Positions 1-8,710 of a DNA stretch of 46,258 bases are shown here, in pieces (positions within the stretch are counted from its first letter, which is position 1; the number at the start of each line of letters is the position of its first letter). A program made the position numbers and the translations under genes. The notes under the pieces were generated by a model, which worked only from the letters and a program-made list of their open reading frames with translations, had not been told where the DNA came from and did no database searches. This stretch comes from Actinomycetes bacterium (GTDB lineage: Bacteria; Actinomycetota; Actinomycetes; Mycobacteriales; Mycobacteriaceae), in assembly GCA_023417985.1 (NCBI GenBank), contig JAEZDV010000347.1, forward strand, positions 1 through 46,258, in the 5' to 3' direction.

Positions 1-67
1 TGGGGGGTGCGCGGGGTGTCGGCGCGCGGTGCGCCCCCCGTTCACCGCGTGAATGCGAGTCCGGAGG

Positions 68-646
68 TCAGACTCGGTCGTCCTCCGGGACGCTCGCGAT
101 GCGATCGAGGACGGCCCGTGCGAGCCACTTGTTGTGACTCTCCTCCGAGTCCGTCCCCTCGAGTTGCTCGGCCAGTCGGCGAATCGGGCCGCCGCTCGCG
201 GAGAGTTCTTCGAATGCACCCAGGGACGACTCGTCGAAGAGATCCACCACCACGACGGCGGCGTCCGAGGACTCCGACTCGTCGGGAAGAAATAGCACAG
301 CTGGACGAGCCTTCGCGAGGGCGGCGAACGGCGTGCCTGCTTCGTCCTCGAGCGCCGAGCGCGAGACGCCGACGGACGCGAGGCAGGCCACCGATCCGTC
401 GGGTCCCTCCGTGGGCTGGGCGAGCCGGAGTACTTCGGTCGTTCCGACAGCGAGCGAGAACAGCGGTGCCTCGTCGTCGGGGCCGGGAAGACAACCCACC
501 GTCCACCGCTCGACTTCCCCGGCTGCCGGGTCCTCGAACGCCGTGTCCAGGTAATAGGCGAGCAGGTCGAGCGACATTTCGTACAGGTCTTCGTCGCGTC
601 GAAGCTCGTGGAAGTTCGCTTCCGATGCGGCCGGGTTGATTGCCAT
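68..646 (-). CDS. Hypothetical protein, divergent from wzm
   Basis: A 192-residue soluble, acidic protein that I do not recognise. I chose the ATG at 646 because AGGAG lies four bases upstream of it; an in-frame ATG at 661 would add five residues. There is no signal peptide or membrane segment. The N-terminal half is rich in Glu, Asp and Leu, and the middle has hydrophobic beta-like stretches such as AVVVVDLFDE, giving the look of a small alpha/beta regulatory or chaperone-like domain. It is transcribed away from wzm across a 149-base divergent gap, so the two could share regulation. No function is assigned. Confidence 0.7.
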   Translation of the reverse strand: MAINPAASEANFHELRRDEDLYEMSLDLLAYYLDTAFEDPAAGEVERWTVGCLPGPDDEAPLFSLAVGTTEVLRLAQPTEGPDGSVACLASVGVSRSALEDEAGTPFAALAKARPAVLFLPDESESSDAAVVVVDLFDESSLGAFEELSASGGPIRRLAEQLEGTDSEESHNKWLARAVLDRIASVPEDDRV

Positions 647-781
647 CGTTCTCCTGCTCATCCGAATTGATCCCCTCGAGCCTACGAGCCGCCACTCCGT
701 GAGGGGTGGCACGCTGGTGCTGACGAGTGCCTCGAACGACGAATCCGGCCCACACCTGGTGGGAGCGGATCACCGCGCGGG

Positions 782-787
782 TAGGCT
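782..787 (+). promoter_or_regulatory. Putative -10 box of wzm (leaderless)
   Basis: TAGGCT fits the actinobacterial -10 consensus TANNNT and ends eight bases before the GTG at 796. No Shine-Dalgarno sequence lies in between, which suggests a leaderless transcript. No good -35 element is visible. Confidence 0.5.
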
Positions 788-795
788 CGGGCCCT

Positions 796-1641
796 GTGTC
801 TGCACCCACCCACGTCGACGAACCGATCGCAGCGTCTACCCGGTCGTTCCGGCGCGCGTTCCAGGATCTGCGCGACGGCTTCAACCATCGTGAGTTGTGG
901 CTGTTGCTCGGCTGGCAGGACATCAAGCAGCGGTACCGGCGGTCCGTGCTCGGCCCGTTCTGGATCACCATTGCCACCGGTGTCTCGACGATCGCGATGG
1001 GCCTGCTGTACGGCACGCTGTTCAACCTCGACATCGCAGAGTTCCTGCCGTACGTCGCGCTCGGTTTCATCATCTGGAACCTGATCCAGGGATCGATCCT
1101 CGAGGGTGCGGACGTCTTCATGTCGAACGAGGGGTTGATCAAACAGCTCCCGACGCCGCTGAGCGTGCACGTCTACCGACTGGTGTGGCGTCAGATGATC
1201 TTGTTCGCGCACAACATCGTCATCTACATCGGGATCTTCATCGTCTTCCCACAGAATCTGAGCTGGACCGCTTTGGCAGCGATCCCCGCTCTCGCTCTGA
1301 TCGCGATCAACGCGGTATGGATCTCGCTCGTCTTCGGCATCCTCTCCACCCGGTACCGCGACATCTCGCCGCTGCTCGGCAGCCTCGTGCAGTTGCTGTT
1401 CTTCATGACGCCGATCATCTGGACCGAGAAGTCCCTCGCGGGTACCGGCAACGAAGATCGGGCACGCATCGCGGAGATCAACCCGCTCTACCACTTCCTC
1501 GACATCGTGCGGACCCCGCTTCTCGGCGGCGACCAGCAGGTCTACCACTGGGTGGTCGTCCTGATCATCACGGTGCTCGGCTGGGGGCTCGCCCTGCTCA
1601 CCATGCGCAACTACCGGTCGCGCGTCGCCTACTGGGTCTGA
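796..1641 (+). CDS. wzm: Galactan exporter permease Wzm (ABC-2 type)
   Basis: Membrane permease of the two-component ABC exporter that flips the lipid-linked galactan precursor across the plasma membrane; homologue of Rv3783. The 281-residue protein has a cytosolic N-terminus with the typical amphipathic stretch (WQDIKQRYRRSVLGPFW), then about six membrane segments of the ABC2_membrane (PF01061) fold, ending in the loop NPLYHFLDIVR common in polysaccharide exporters. I preferred GTG 796 to an in-frame ATG at 727 because it gives the length of Rv3783 (280 residues) and has a -10 box eight bases upstream. The ATPase partner Wzt and GlfT1, neighbours in M. tuberculosis, are absent from this side. 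Its 3' end overlaps the convergent GT-C gene by 13 bases. Confidence 0.9.
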   Translation: MSAPTHVDEPIAASTRSFRRAFQDLRDGFNHRELWLLLGWQDIKQRYRRSVLGPFWITIATGVSTIAMGLLYGTLFNLDIAEFLPYVALGFIIWNLIQGSILEGADVFMSNEGLIKQLPTPLSVHVYRLVWRQMILFAHNIVIYIGIFIVFPQNLSWTALAAIPALALIAINAVWISLVFGILSTRYRDISPLLGSLVQLLFFMTPIIWTEKSLAGTGNEDRARIAEINPLYHFLDIVRTPLLGGDQQVYHWVVVLIITVLGWGLALLTMRNYRSRVAYWV

Positions 1642-3155
1642 GCCCGTTCGAGTTCGACGATCTGTAACCGGTTCACGAACTCCTGGTCGGTGATCGAGAA
1701 CCCGGCTTCGGCGAGCGCCCGATAGGTTTCGGTGTCGGTGAACCGGTAGCGGTCGTACCGCCACCACACGTCGTTCGGATGCCACTCCGTGAAAGGTGTG
1801 CCGCGGTCGCGGTCGGCGATCACCCACAGCTTCGAGCACCGGGTGGCGGCGCGATCGGCCAGTACCGCAGGCGGCACATCGGACGACCACAGGCTCACCC
1901 GCTCGGCGGCGGTCCGATCCAGCCCGACGTCCACAAGGTCCTCGAACGCATCGGGACGCGCATCGGCCACCGCGCGCGGCGAGGTCGGCTGCCACGACAC
2001 CGACGGCTCGAACGCGACACAGTCACCCGGCCGGGACACTTCCTTCAGCCGATCGGCGACCACGCTGTAGTCCATCCCACCGGCCTTGCCGAACGGCTGT
2101 CTCTGCGTGATGTATGCGGGAGCCGCGGTGATCGCGATGACAACAAGCACTGCCGACATCGACCACCACCGGGTTGCGACGCGGCTGACGGCCCACCCCA
2201 GGAACAGTGTCACCGCGGGCACCGTGAACGACAGGTACCGGTCGAGGTACATGTTGCTCGCCAGCAGTGAGTACACGAGCAGGATCGTCATCGGTACGAG
2301 AAATCCGGGCGCCGCGAGCCACAGCAGAATGCGCTCGCCCGGGCCGACGCCCCGAACGGCGGCCGTCACCGCGCCCACCACGGCGAGTACCCAGCACAGC
2401 GCCGCCGCCCACGGCGCCTCCGGGAACCACTGCCCGACCACGATCGTGTAGACGACCGTCTCGTCGACGGGCGGAATCCATGACACCTGCTCGACCTGCG
2501 AATAGGCCAGCACGAGGAACGGCAACGACAGCACGATTCCCGAGGCGGCCGCGAGTACGAAGCTCACCCGGTCCCTGCGCCGTGACGCCCGGCCACGGGT
2601 GACGGCCCACGCCGTCACGAGATGCGCGGCGAGCACGGTCGCGGTGTAGACGAACATCATCGTCGCGACCGCCGCCGCCACCGCATAGAGCACCCACCAG
2701 CGGATCCGGCGGCGCTGCAGGGCGAGCACGAGCACCAGCGACAGCACTGCCGCGCATCCCACGGCGAACGCGTACGAGCGGGCTTCGGTGGCCGCCCAGG
2801 TCACCCTCGGCAGAATCGCGTACAGCACCCCCGCCGCGACCGCGGCGAGCCTGCCCGCGAGGATCTGCGCGGTAGCGGTGACGGCAGCGGCTCCGACACC
2901 GAGCGCCACCGCACCGGGTATGCGGGCCGCGAACTCACCGGGGCCCACGAGAGCGAACCAGGCGTGCAGCAGGATGTCGTGCAGGCCGTGCACTGCGTCC
3001 CATTCGGCGAGCAGCGCCAACAGATCACCGAGAGGCCGGTCGGCGGCCGAGACGGTGGCTGCCTCGTCCCACCAGAACGACGGCACCCACGAAAATGCGG
3101 CACCGACGAGCACGGTCACTCCCCCGATCAGCAGGGGAAGCGACCACGCTCTCAT
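1629..3155 (-). CDS. GT-C membrane glycosyltransferase (GT39/PMT_2-like)
   Basis: A 508-residue polytopic protein with about ten predicted membrane segments, a short N-terminus and a roughly 150-residue C-terminal extracytoplasmic domain. The first external loop carries the acidic pair WWDEAA (Asp30-Glu31), where GT-C enzymes bind metal and the polyprenyl-phosphate sugar; a TEARSYAF motif follows, as in GT39/mannosyltransferase-like proteins. It probably transfers one sugar from a polyprenyl-phosphate donor on the outer face of the membrane; donor and acceptor cannot be read from sequence. It begins three bases after the stop of the upstream GlfT2-type gene, so the two form an operon and probably act on the same glycan. 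Its 3' end overlaps wzm tail-to-tail. Confidence 0.8.
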   Translation of the reverse strand: MRAWSLPLLIGGVTVLVGAAFSWVPSFWWDEAATVSAADRPLGDLLALLAEWDAVHGLHDILLHAWFALVGPGEFAARIPGAVALGVGAAAVTATAQILAGRLAAVAAGVLYAILPRVTWAATEARSYAFAVGCAAVLSLVLVLALQRRRIRWWVLYAVAAAVATMMFVYTATVLAAHLVTAWAVTRGRASRRRDRVSFVLAAASGIVLSLPFLVLAYSQVEQVSWIPPVDETVVYTIVVGQWFPEAPWAAALCWVLAVVGAVTAAVRGVGPGERILLWLAAPGFLVPMTILLVYSLLASNMYLDRYLSFTVPAVTLFLGWAVSRVATRWWSMSAVLVVIAITAAPAYITQRQPFGKAGGMDYSVVADRLKEVSRPGDCVAFEPSVSWQPTSPRAVADARPDAFEDLVDVGLDRTAAERVSLWSSDVPPAVLADRAATRCSKLWVIADRDRGTPFTEWHPNDVWWRYDRYRFTDTETYRALAEAGFSITDQEFVNRLQIVELERAQTQ

Positions 3156-3158
3156 CGG

Positions 3159-5063
3159 TCAGTCGTCGATGCCGTACAGCCGCGCCCAATTCTCGCGGCT
3201 CGTGAGCTTCGGCATCGCTTCCTGCCACACCGTCTTCATCCGGGGCGCTTCCTTGCGCAACTGCCAGCACACCTTCGCTGCGCGCTTGGTGAGGTCCAGC
3301 GCGGTGTCCTTGTCGCGGCGCCGCACCCGCACCGCGTTCTGCGACGCGTCGGTGACGACGGCGCCGCCGAACAGCGAGACGTGCCACCAGTCCGCGTAGT
3401 GCGCGGGGACGGTGACCGGGCGACGGTCGACCTTACCCGCGAACTGCTGCACCGCACGCTTGAGGAGTACGAGCCCCTCACGCTTCTTGTCGGGCTCGAA
3501 GTCCCACACCGCCATCTGCGTGTGCGGATCGGATTCCTTGCCGACCTGCGACGCGGGCAACGGCTTGGTCTCCGGGTAGCGGTCGCGAAGCTCCCGCAGT
3601 TCCTTCAGGACCGACTGTCCACCGTCGTACAGGAAGTCGGGGCCGGCCAGGAAATCCTCGGCCGCCTTGATGAAGGTCGCGGCCAAGCCGTACTGCATCG
3701 AGACGATGAGTTCGCCGATCTTGCGGAACAGATACTTGGAGATGTCGGGTCCGTCGAAACGGCCGTAGATCGCCGAGACCACAAGACCGTTGCGGATGCT
3801 GAAATACCGCGCCCAGTCGTCGTAGTCCTTGAGGTAGAAGTCGGCGTGCCACACGCCCGCGTTCGGCAGGGTGACCGTCGGGTGCCCGGCGAAACGTGCG
3901 CGGATGCCGTACTCGATGTCGTCCCACTGGAAGAACAACGGGATGGGAAGCCCGCAGTCGGCGATGATCTCGGCAGGGAGCAGACACGTCCACCAGCCGT
4001 TCCAGCCGGCGTCGAAACGCGGATCCTGCTTTTTCTTCGTCAGGTCGACGCCCATCTTGGCGCCCGGGGTCAGCTCACCGGCTTTGATCTCGTCGAGCAC
4101 CTCACGTTCCGCACTGACGTGCAGGACCTGGGGATTGCTCAACGACAGCATCTGGGCTCCGACGATCGTCGGCTGCACCGTCATGTTGGCGAACGCGTTC
4201 AGCCGCAACACGGATTCCGGCTCGCACAGGATGTCGTCGTCCATGACGATGACATTGGCGTGCGCAGAGTTGGGCGAGCGGGTGATCTCGTACATGCCGC
4301 GGGAAAACCCGCCGGCGCCACCGAGATTGGGCTGAGTGAGGTACATGAGCTTGCTGCCGAGCTTCTCGGCGACCTCGTCGAACGCGGCCCGCGACCGCAC
4401 CTGATCGGTGCCCTGGTCGACGATGCACACCGTGTCGATGTCGGCCATCGCTCCGTCGTCGGATGCCAGCGTGCCCACCGTGACGGTGCAGTCGTCGGCG
4501 CGGTTGAACGTGCAGATCACTACTGCGGCCGGTCGGAGGTGCTCGGGCGCAGCGACCGTCCAGCGTGCGTCGGAGACGAGGATCGAACCGTTGCTGGCCT
4601 CGACTGCGAACCAGATCGCGCCACCGTCGACGAAGCGCTCGATCGGGACCTCGAGATCCAGTTCGCCCGAACCGGAAACGGTCTCGACCGTGACGACGCG
4701 CTCGCGGCCACGGGCGTCGGACGCATGCACGATGATCCGGGCACTACCCGAACATCCGTACGTGAGCTGCAGATTCACAGTCTTCACGTCGGTCCAGCGC
4801 TGCCAGAAACTGGCGGCGAACCTGCCGAAGTAGGTGTTGGTGTGAGCCGTCGCACCGTCGGCCAGCTGGAGACCGTAGCGGTCGGTGGCAGCGTCGCCCT
4901 TCGTGACGACGTACATCTTTCCGGGCACCCGCGGCGACAACGACGCGAAGACGCCACGTTGCACGATCAGCCGATCCCGGTGCACCGGTTCGGTGAGGGC
5001 GCCGTCCAGCGCGTCCGCGTTGCTTTCGATCGCTGTCGTGTCGCCGGCAGTTGCCTGCTCCAT
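3159..5063 (-). CDS. GlfT2-family galactofuranosyltransferase paralogue
   Basis: A 634-residue GT2-family protein with full-length GlfT2 architecture: an N-terminal beta-rich domain (about 1-180), a GT-A domain starting at PAAVVICTFNRADDC, and a helical C-terminal domain. The catalytic residues of GlfT2 are kept: DDD at 275-277 (metal and UDP-Galf), WDD at 380-382 (catalytic base) and VWH with His406. It is clearly distinct from the glf-linked GlfT2 at 42197-44086, so the genome has two such enzymes. It lacks obvious membrane segments and should work at the cytosolic face using UDP-Galf. The ATG has GGGGAG seven bases upstream. It is the first gene of an operon with the GT-C gene. It could add a different Galf linkage or branch; that is inference. 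Confidence 0.85.
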   Translation of the reverse strand: MEQATAGDTTAIESNADALDGALTEPVHRDRLIVQRGVFASLSPRVPGKMYVVTKGDAATDRYGLQLADGATAHTNTYFGRFAASFWQRWTDVKTVNLQLTYGCSGSARIIVHASDARGRERVVTVETVSGSGELDLEVPIERFVDGGAIWFAVEASNGSILVSDARWTVAAPEHLRPAAVVICTFNRADDCTVTVGTLASDDGAMADIDTVCIVDQGTDQVRSRAAFDEVAEKLGSKLMYLTQPNLGGAGGFSRGMYEITRSPNSAHANVIVMDDDILCEPESVLRLNAFANMTVQPTIVGAQMLSLSNPQVLHVSAEREVLDEIKAGELTPGAKMGVDLTKKKQDPRFDAGWNGWWTCLLPAEIIADCGLPIPLFFQWDDIEYGIRARFAGHPTVTLPNAGVWHADFYLKDYDDWARYFSIRNGLVVSAIYGRFDGPDISKYLFRKIGELIVSMQYGLAATFIKAAEDFLAGPDFLYDGGQSVLKELRELRDRYPETKPLPASQVGKESDPHTQMAVWDFEPDKKREGLVLLKRAVQQFAGKVDRRPVTVPAHYADWWHVSLFGGAVVTDASQNAVRVRRRDKDTALDLTKRAAKVCWQLRKEAPRMKTVWQEAMPKLTSRENWARLYGIDD

Positions 5064-5208
5064 CGAGCTACTCCCCGCTTAGTGGTCGATCCTGTTACGG
5101 ATGCGACAGTAGCAGCGCAAACAGGTGTCCCAACGGCACGTACACGCACCTCGCGCGATTCGTCCCGTTCGGGTCCTTTGCCCCGAACACCCAAGAACTG
5201 CAGGTCGC

Positions 5209-6216
5209 TCAACCGCCGAGGATTCTTTCGCTGCGTTCGTACGCTGCCTCGGTGGCCGTTTTCTGTGGCATCCACCACGTCTCGTGCGTCCGGTACCACT
5301 CGATCGTCGCCGCCAGCCCCGCCCGGAAATCGCGGTAACGCGGCTCCCACCCCAGCTCCGTTCGCAGCCGCGTCGCGTCGATCGCATACCTCAGGTCGTG
5401 GCCGGGCCGGTCCGTGACGAAGTCGAACGCGTCCTTGTCCTTGCCGCAGAGTTCGAGCACGGTCTCGACGACCGTTCGGTTGTCCGTTTCCCCATCCGCG
5501 CCGATCAGATACGTCTCCCCGATCCGGCCCTTCTCGATGATCGTCCACACCGCAGTGTTGTGGTCGGCGACGTGGATCCAGTCCCGTACGTTCGCGCCGG
5601 TGCCGTACAACCTGGGTCGCGCCCCGGTCAGGACATTGGTGATCTGACGTGGAACGAACTTCTCCACGTGCTGATACGGGCCGTAGTTGTTCGAGCAGTT
5701 CGAGATCGTCGCCCGCACCCCGAACGAGCGCACCCACGCGCGCACCAGCAGGTCGGAACCTGCCTTCGTCGACGAATACGGGCTCGACGGGTTGTAAGGG
5801 GTCGCCTCGGTGAACTTCGCCGGGTCGTCGAGTTTCAGATCGCCGTAGACCTCGTCCGTCGAGATGTGGTGGTAGCGCACGTCGTATCGGCGGACAGCCT
5901 CGAGCAGCGTGAAAGTGCCCACCACGTTGGTGTGCACGAAAGGCGTCGGGTCGTTGAGCGAATTGTCGTTGTGCGATTCGGCGGCGAAGTGCACCACCAG
6001 GTCGGCGTTCGCGACGAGACGGTCGACGAGTTCGGGGTCGGCGATGTCACCGTGGACGAAGGTGATCTTGTCGGCAACGGGATCGAGGGACGCCCGGTTG
6101 CCGGCATAGGTGAGCTTGTCGAGCACGGTCACCTCGACCTCGGGACGGTCGGCGACGGTCTGATGGACGAAGTTCGCGCCGATGAATCCGGCGCCGCCGG
6201 TGACGAGCAGCCTCAT
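5209..6216 (-). CDS. rmlB: dTDP-glucose 4,6-dehydratase RmlB
   Basis: Second step of dTDP-L-rhamnose synthesis: NAD-dependent conversion of dTDP-glucose to the 4-keto-6-deoxy sugar. Rhamnose is part of the linker between peptidoglycan and arabinogalactan. The 335-residue SDR protein starts with the Rossmann motif TGGAGFIGANF, has STDEVYGD with the catalytic Thr-Asp-Glu, and YSSTKAGSD with the Tyr-Lys pair. The start MRLLVTGG is at 6216; the frame stays open upstream but that part is unrelated. A TAGGGT -10-like box lies seven bases before the ATG, so it may be leaderless. It is divergent from rmlA across 57 bases. The 145 bases between it and the GlfT2 paralogue hold nothing I recognise. Confidence 0.95.
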   Translation of the reverse strand: MRLLVTGGAGFIGANFVHQTVADRPEVEVTVLDKLTYAGNRASLDPVADKITFVHGDIADPELVDRLVANADLVVHFAAESHNDNSLNDPTPFVHTNVVGTFTLLEAVRRYDVRYHHISTDEVYGDLKLDDPAKFTEATPYNPSSPYSSTKAGSDLLVRAWVRSFGVRATISNCSNNYGPYQHVEKFVPRQITNVLTGARPRLYGTGANVRDWIHVADHNTAVWTIIEKGRIGETYLIGADGETDNRTVVETVLELCGKDKDAFDFVTDRPGHDLRYAIDATRLRTELGWEPRYRDFRAGLAATIEWYRTHETWWMPQKTATEAAYERSERILGG

Positions 6217-6223
6217 TCGCCAA

Positions 6224-6229
6224 ACCCTA
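6224..6229 (-). promoter_or_regulatory. Putative -10 box of rmlB
   Basis: TAGGGT on the minus strand, seven bases upstream of the rmlB ATG, matches TANNNT; no ribosome binding site intervenes. Confidence 0.4.
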
Positions 6230-6273
6230 CCGACAACTGCGTGTTGTCTCTCCGACATGGAACACTTGCCCGC

Positions 6274-7149
6274 ATGCGCGGAATCATCCTGGCCGGTGGG
6301 ACCGGTTCGCGACTGCATCCCATCACCTTGGGCATCAGCAAGCAGCTCACGCCCGTCTACGACAAGCCGATGATCTACTACCCCCTCTCGACGCTGATGC
6401 TGGCCGGTATCCGGGAGGTTCTCGTCATCACGACCCCCCACGACCTCGATCAGTTCCGGCGACTGCTCGGCGACGGGTCGCGGTTCGGAATCGAGTTGAC
6501 CTACGCGGTACAGGAACGACCCGACGGGCTGGCTCAGGCCTTCGTTCTCGGCGCCGACCACATCGGCAGCGAGTCGGTGGCTCTGGTCCTGGGCGACAAC
6601 ATCTTCTACGGCCCCGGCCTGGGTTCCCAGCTGACTCGGTTCGCCGACCTCGACGGAGGCGCCGTGTTCGCCTACCGCGTCTCCGATCCCTCGGCGTACG
6701 GGGTGGTCGAGTTCGATTCCGCCGGTCGCGCGCTTTCGCTCGAAGAGAAACCTGCCGACCCGAAGTCGCCGTACGCGGTGCCGGGGCTGTATTTCTACGA
6801 CAACGACGTCGTCGAGATCGCGCGCGGGTTGCAACCGTCCGCGCGTGGGGAGTACGAGATCACCGACATCAATCGCACGTACCTGGAAGCGGGAAAATTG
6901 CACGTCGAGGTGTTGCCGCGAGGCACGGCGTGGCTCGATACCGGCACCTTCGATTCCCTCCTCGACGCGTCGAACTACGTCCGCACCATCGAACAACGTC
7001 AGGGCTTGAAGATCGGTGCTCCCGAAGAGGTCGCGTGGCGTCGTGGATTTCTCACCGACGACGAATTACGCGCTCTGGCCGAGCCGTTGGCGAAATCCGG
7101 ATACGGGCGGTATCTGCTCGATCTGCTGGAACGAGGAAGGGACTTCTAG
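6274..7149 (+). CDS. rmlA: Glucose-1-phosphate thymidylyltransferase RmlA
   Basis: First enzyme of the dTDP-L-rhamnose pathway, joining dTTP and glucose 1-phosphate. The 291-residue protein begins MRGIILAGGTGSRLHP, the nucleotide-binding signature, followed by SKQLTPVYDKPMIYYPL and the metal/substrate loop VLGDNIFYG. Length is normal for the family. The start is fixed by that N-terminus, although the frame is open far upstream. It is co-transcribed with rmlC, which begins three bases after its stop. In M. tuberculosis rmlA is unlinked to the arabinogalactan cluster, so its presence here with rmlB and rmlC is a lineage arrangement. rmlD is not in the window. Confidence 0.95.
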   Translation: MRGIILAGGTGSRLHPITLGISKQLTPVYDKPMIYYPLSTLMLAGIREVLVITTPHDLDQFRRLLGDGSRFGIELTYAVQERPDGLAQAFVLGADHIGSESVALVLGDNIFYGPGLGSQLTRFADLDGGAVFAYRVSDPSAYGVVEFDSAGRALSLEEKPADPKSPYAVPGLYFYDNDVVEIARGLQPSARGEYEITDINRTYLEAGKLHVEVLPRGTAWLDTGTFDSLLDASNYVRTIEQRQGLKIGAPEEVAWRRGFLTDDELRALAEPLAKSGYGRYLLDLLERGRDF

Positions 7150-7152
7150 GCG

Positions 7153-7734
7153 ATGCAGTATCGCGAGTTGAAGATCGGCGGAGCGTGGGAGATCACGCCG
7201 GCGATGTTCGGTGACGAACGGGGTCTGTTCCTCGAGTGGTTCAAACAGGCCACCTTCCGCGAGGCAACCGGCCGGTCGCTGGAGCTGGCCCAGGCGAACT
7301 GCTCGGTCTCGGCGGCCGGGGTACTGCGGGGGATCCACTATGCGGATGTTCCGCCCGGACAAGCGAAGTACGTGACGTGCGTAACGGGTTCGGTGCTCGA
7401 TGTGGTCGTCGACCTGCGGGTCGGATCGCCGACGTTCGGGCAGTGGGATTCGGTACTGCTCGACACGGTCGACCGTCGCGCGATCTTCCTCTCCGAAGGA
7501 TTGGGACATGGTTTCCTTGCCCTGGAAGACAATTCGACCGTCGTGTACCTGTGCTCGACGCCGTACACCCCGGAGCGGGAGCACGAAGTGAATCCGCTCG
7601 ATCCGGAGATCGGAATCGACTGGCCTGCCGGCGGGCGGGACGGGACGCCGCTCGAATACGAACTGTCGGCCAAGGATCGCGCCGCCCCCACCCTCGCGGA
7701 GGCACGTGAGGCGGGCCGGCTTCCCGTTCTCTGA
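7153..7734 (+). CDS. rmlC: dTDP-4-dehydrorhamnose 3,5-epimerase RmlC
   Basis: Third step of dTDP-L-rhamnose synthesis, double epimerisation of the 4-keto sugar. The 193-residue cupin protein has the family signature GVLRGIHY with catalytic His62, then VVVDLRVGSPTFG and LGHGFLALED. Length matches RmlC proteins (about 185-205). It follows rmlA by three bases, an obvious operon, with ribosome-binding potential in the end of rmlA (GGAAGGGAC). A hairpin follows its stop. Confidence 0.95.
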   Translation: MQYRELKIGGAWEITPAMFGDERGLFLEWFKQATFREATGRSLELAQANCSVSAAGVLRGIHYADVPPGQAKYVTCVTGSVLDVVVDLRVGSPTFGQWDSVLLDTVDRRAIFLSEGLGHGFLALEDNSTVVYLCSTPYTPEREHEVNPLDPEIGIDWPAGGRDGTPLEYELSAKDRAAPTLAEAREAGRLPVL

Positions 7735-7738
7735 CACC

Positions 7739-7780
7739 TTTGGTGGTTCGGTACCCGCTGAGCGGGCACTGAGTCACCAA
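7739..7780 (+). terminator. Imperfect hairpin after rmlC (copy A)
   Basis: Core CCCGCT-G-AGCGGG at 7754-7766 inside outer arms TTGGTG and CACCAA, with partly wobble-paired bases between. It is the likely rmlAC terminator. A related hairpin lies on the far side of the next gene (8711-8750). Confidence 0.55.
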
Positions 7781-7829
7781 GACCGGATGACACCGGAACC
7801 TCTCGCGACGATGCCGCGTCCAACGAGGC

Positions 7830-8705
7830 ATGGACCGCAAAGAGATCCACGCGATCATGGCCCGGCAGGACGGCGTGATCACCCGCACCCAGGCGCTCGG
7901 ATGCGACATGAGTTCGACGTCGGTGGGCCGGGCTGTCGCGACAGGTGAATGGACGACGCTGGCACCGGGCGTCTACCTGCGTTCCGACCGGGAGCGAACC
8001 GACGCGGTCGAACTACGCGCAGCGGTGTACGGAGCCGGACAGGAAGCAGTCGCGTGGGGTCCGAGCGCGGCGTGGTGGCACGGATTGCTCGAGCGGCCGC
8101 CTGCTCGCCACTACGTCACCGTCCCCCATCACCGGATCCGGTCGTGCACCCGAACCACCCGTGTACGCCGGCGGGACCTTCATTGGAAGGACACTGCGGT
8201 CGTGCGGAGCCTGCCGTTGACGGCGTTGCCCCTCACCGTCCTCGAAGCGGCAACCGAGATGCCGAGTGGGTCGGTGCTCATGGACCGGGCACTTCAGCGG
8301 CACACCTCGCTCGAGGTTCTGCAGCAGGTGCATCGCCGCAACTCCGGACGGCACGGCGCTCGCGCGGCGTCGCGCCTGCTCTGCTCGGCGGGAGACGGCG
8401 GGCATTCGGAGGCCGAGCGCACCCTGCACCGACTTCTGCGCGACGCGGGTCTGACGGGGTGGCGGGCCCATGTGTGGAGTTGCGGGTTCGAGATCGACGT
8501 GGCGTTCGAGGCTCTGCGGGTTGCCGTCGAAGTCGACGGCTGGGCCTGGCACCGCGACGCGCATCGTCATCGCCGCGACGCCGAACGACAGAATGTGCTG
8601 ATCAATGCGGGCTGGCACGTCCTGCGCTTCACGTGGCACACCTTGATCGAGGATCCCGACGGAGTCCTCCGGCAGATTCGGTCGGCTCTGGATCGCCGCC
8701 AGTGA
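7830..8705 (+). CDS. AbiEi-like N-terminus plus DUF559 nuclease-like protein
   Basis: A 291-residue protein of a type common and variable in actinobacteria. The N-terminus (about 1-60) is a winged-helix-like segment, GVITRTQALG followed by GEWTTLAPGVYL, as in AbiEi-type antitoxins. The C-terminal part (about 185-290) is DUF559, a Vsr-like PD-(D/E)xK fold, with HSEAERTLHRLL, the acidic FEIDVAF and VEVDG (Glu234, Asp236), then HRDAHRHRRDAERQN and VLRFTWH. No partner toxin is adjacent, so calling it an antitoxin would be unsafe; a DNA-binding or nuclease role is plausible. It has no role in wall synthesis that I can see and looks inserted between rmlC and gtrA, flanked by two similar hairpins. 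Confidence 0.8.
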   Translation: MDRKEIHAIMARQDGVITRTQALGCDMSSTSVGRAVATGEWTTLAPGVYLRSDRERTDAVELRAAVYGAGQEAVAWGPSAAWWHGLLERPPARHYVTVPHHRIRSCTRTTRVRRRDLHWKDTAVVRSLPLTALPLTVLEAATEMPSGSVLMDRALQRHTSLEVLQQVHRRNSGRHGARAASRLLCSAGDGGHSEAERTLHRLLRDAGLTGWRAHVWSCGFEIDVAFEALRVAVEVDGWAWHRDAHRHRRDAERQNVLINAGWHVLRFTWHTLIEDPDGVLRQIRSALDRRQ

Positions 8706-8710
8706 ATCCT

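Noticed and set aside
2622..5417. Long plus-strand open frame antisense to the GT-C and GlfT2-type genes
   Set aside because: Low-complexity composition and no family motif; the minus-strand genes carry all catalytic motifs.
5125..6273. Upstream extension of the rmlA frame
   Set aside because: The RmlA fold begins at the MRGIILAGGTG start at 6274. The extension is antisense to rmlB and has no matching domain.
6217..6996. Upstream extension of the rmlB frame
   Set aside because: RmlB begins at MRLLVTGGAGFIG; the extension is antisense to rmlA.
7830..8705. Toxin-antitoxin operon around the AbiEi-like domain
   Set aside because: No AbiEii-type nucleotidyltransferase or other toxin gene is adjacent; the gene stands alone between two hairpins.
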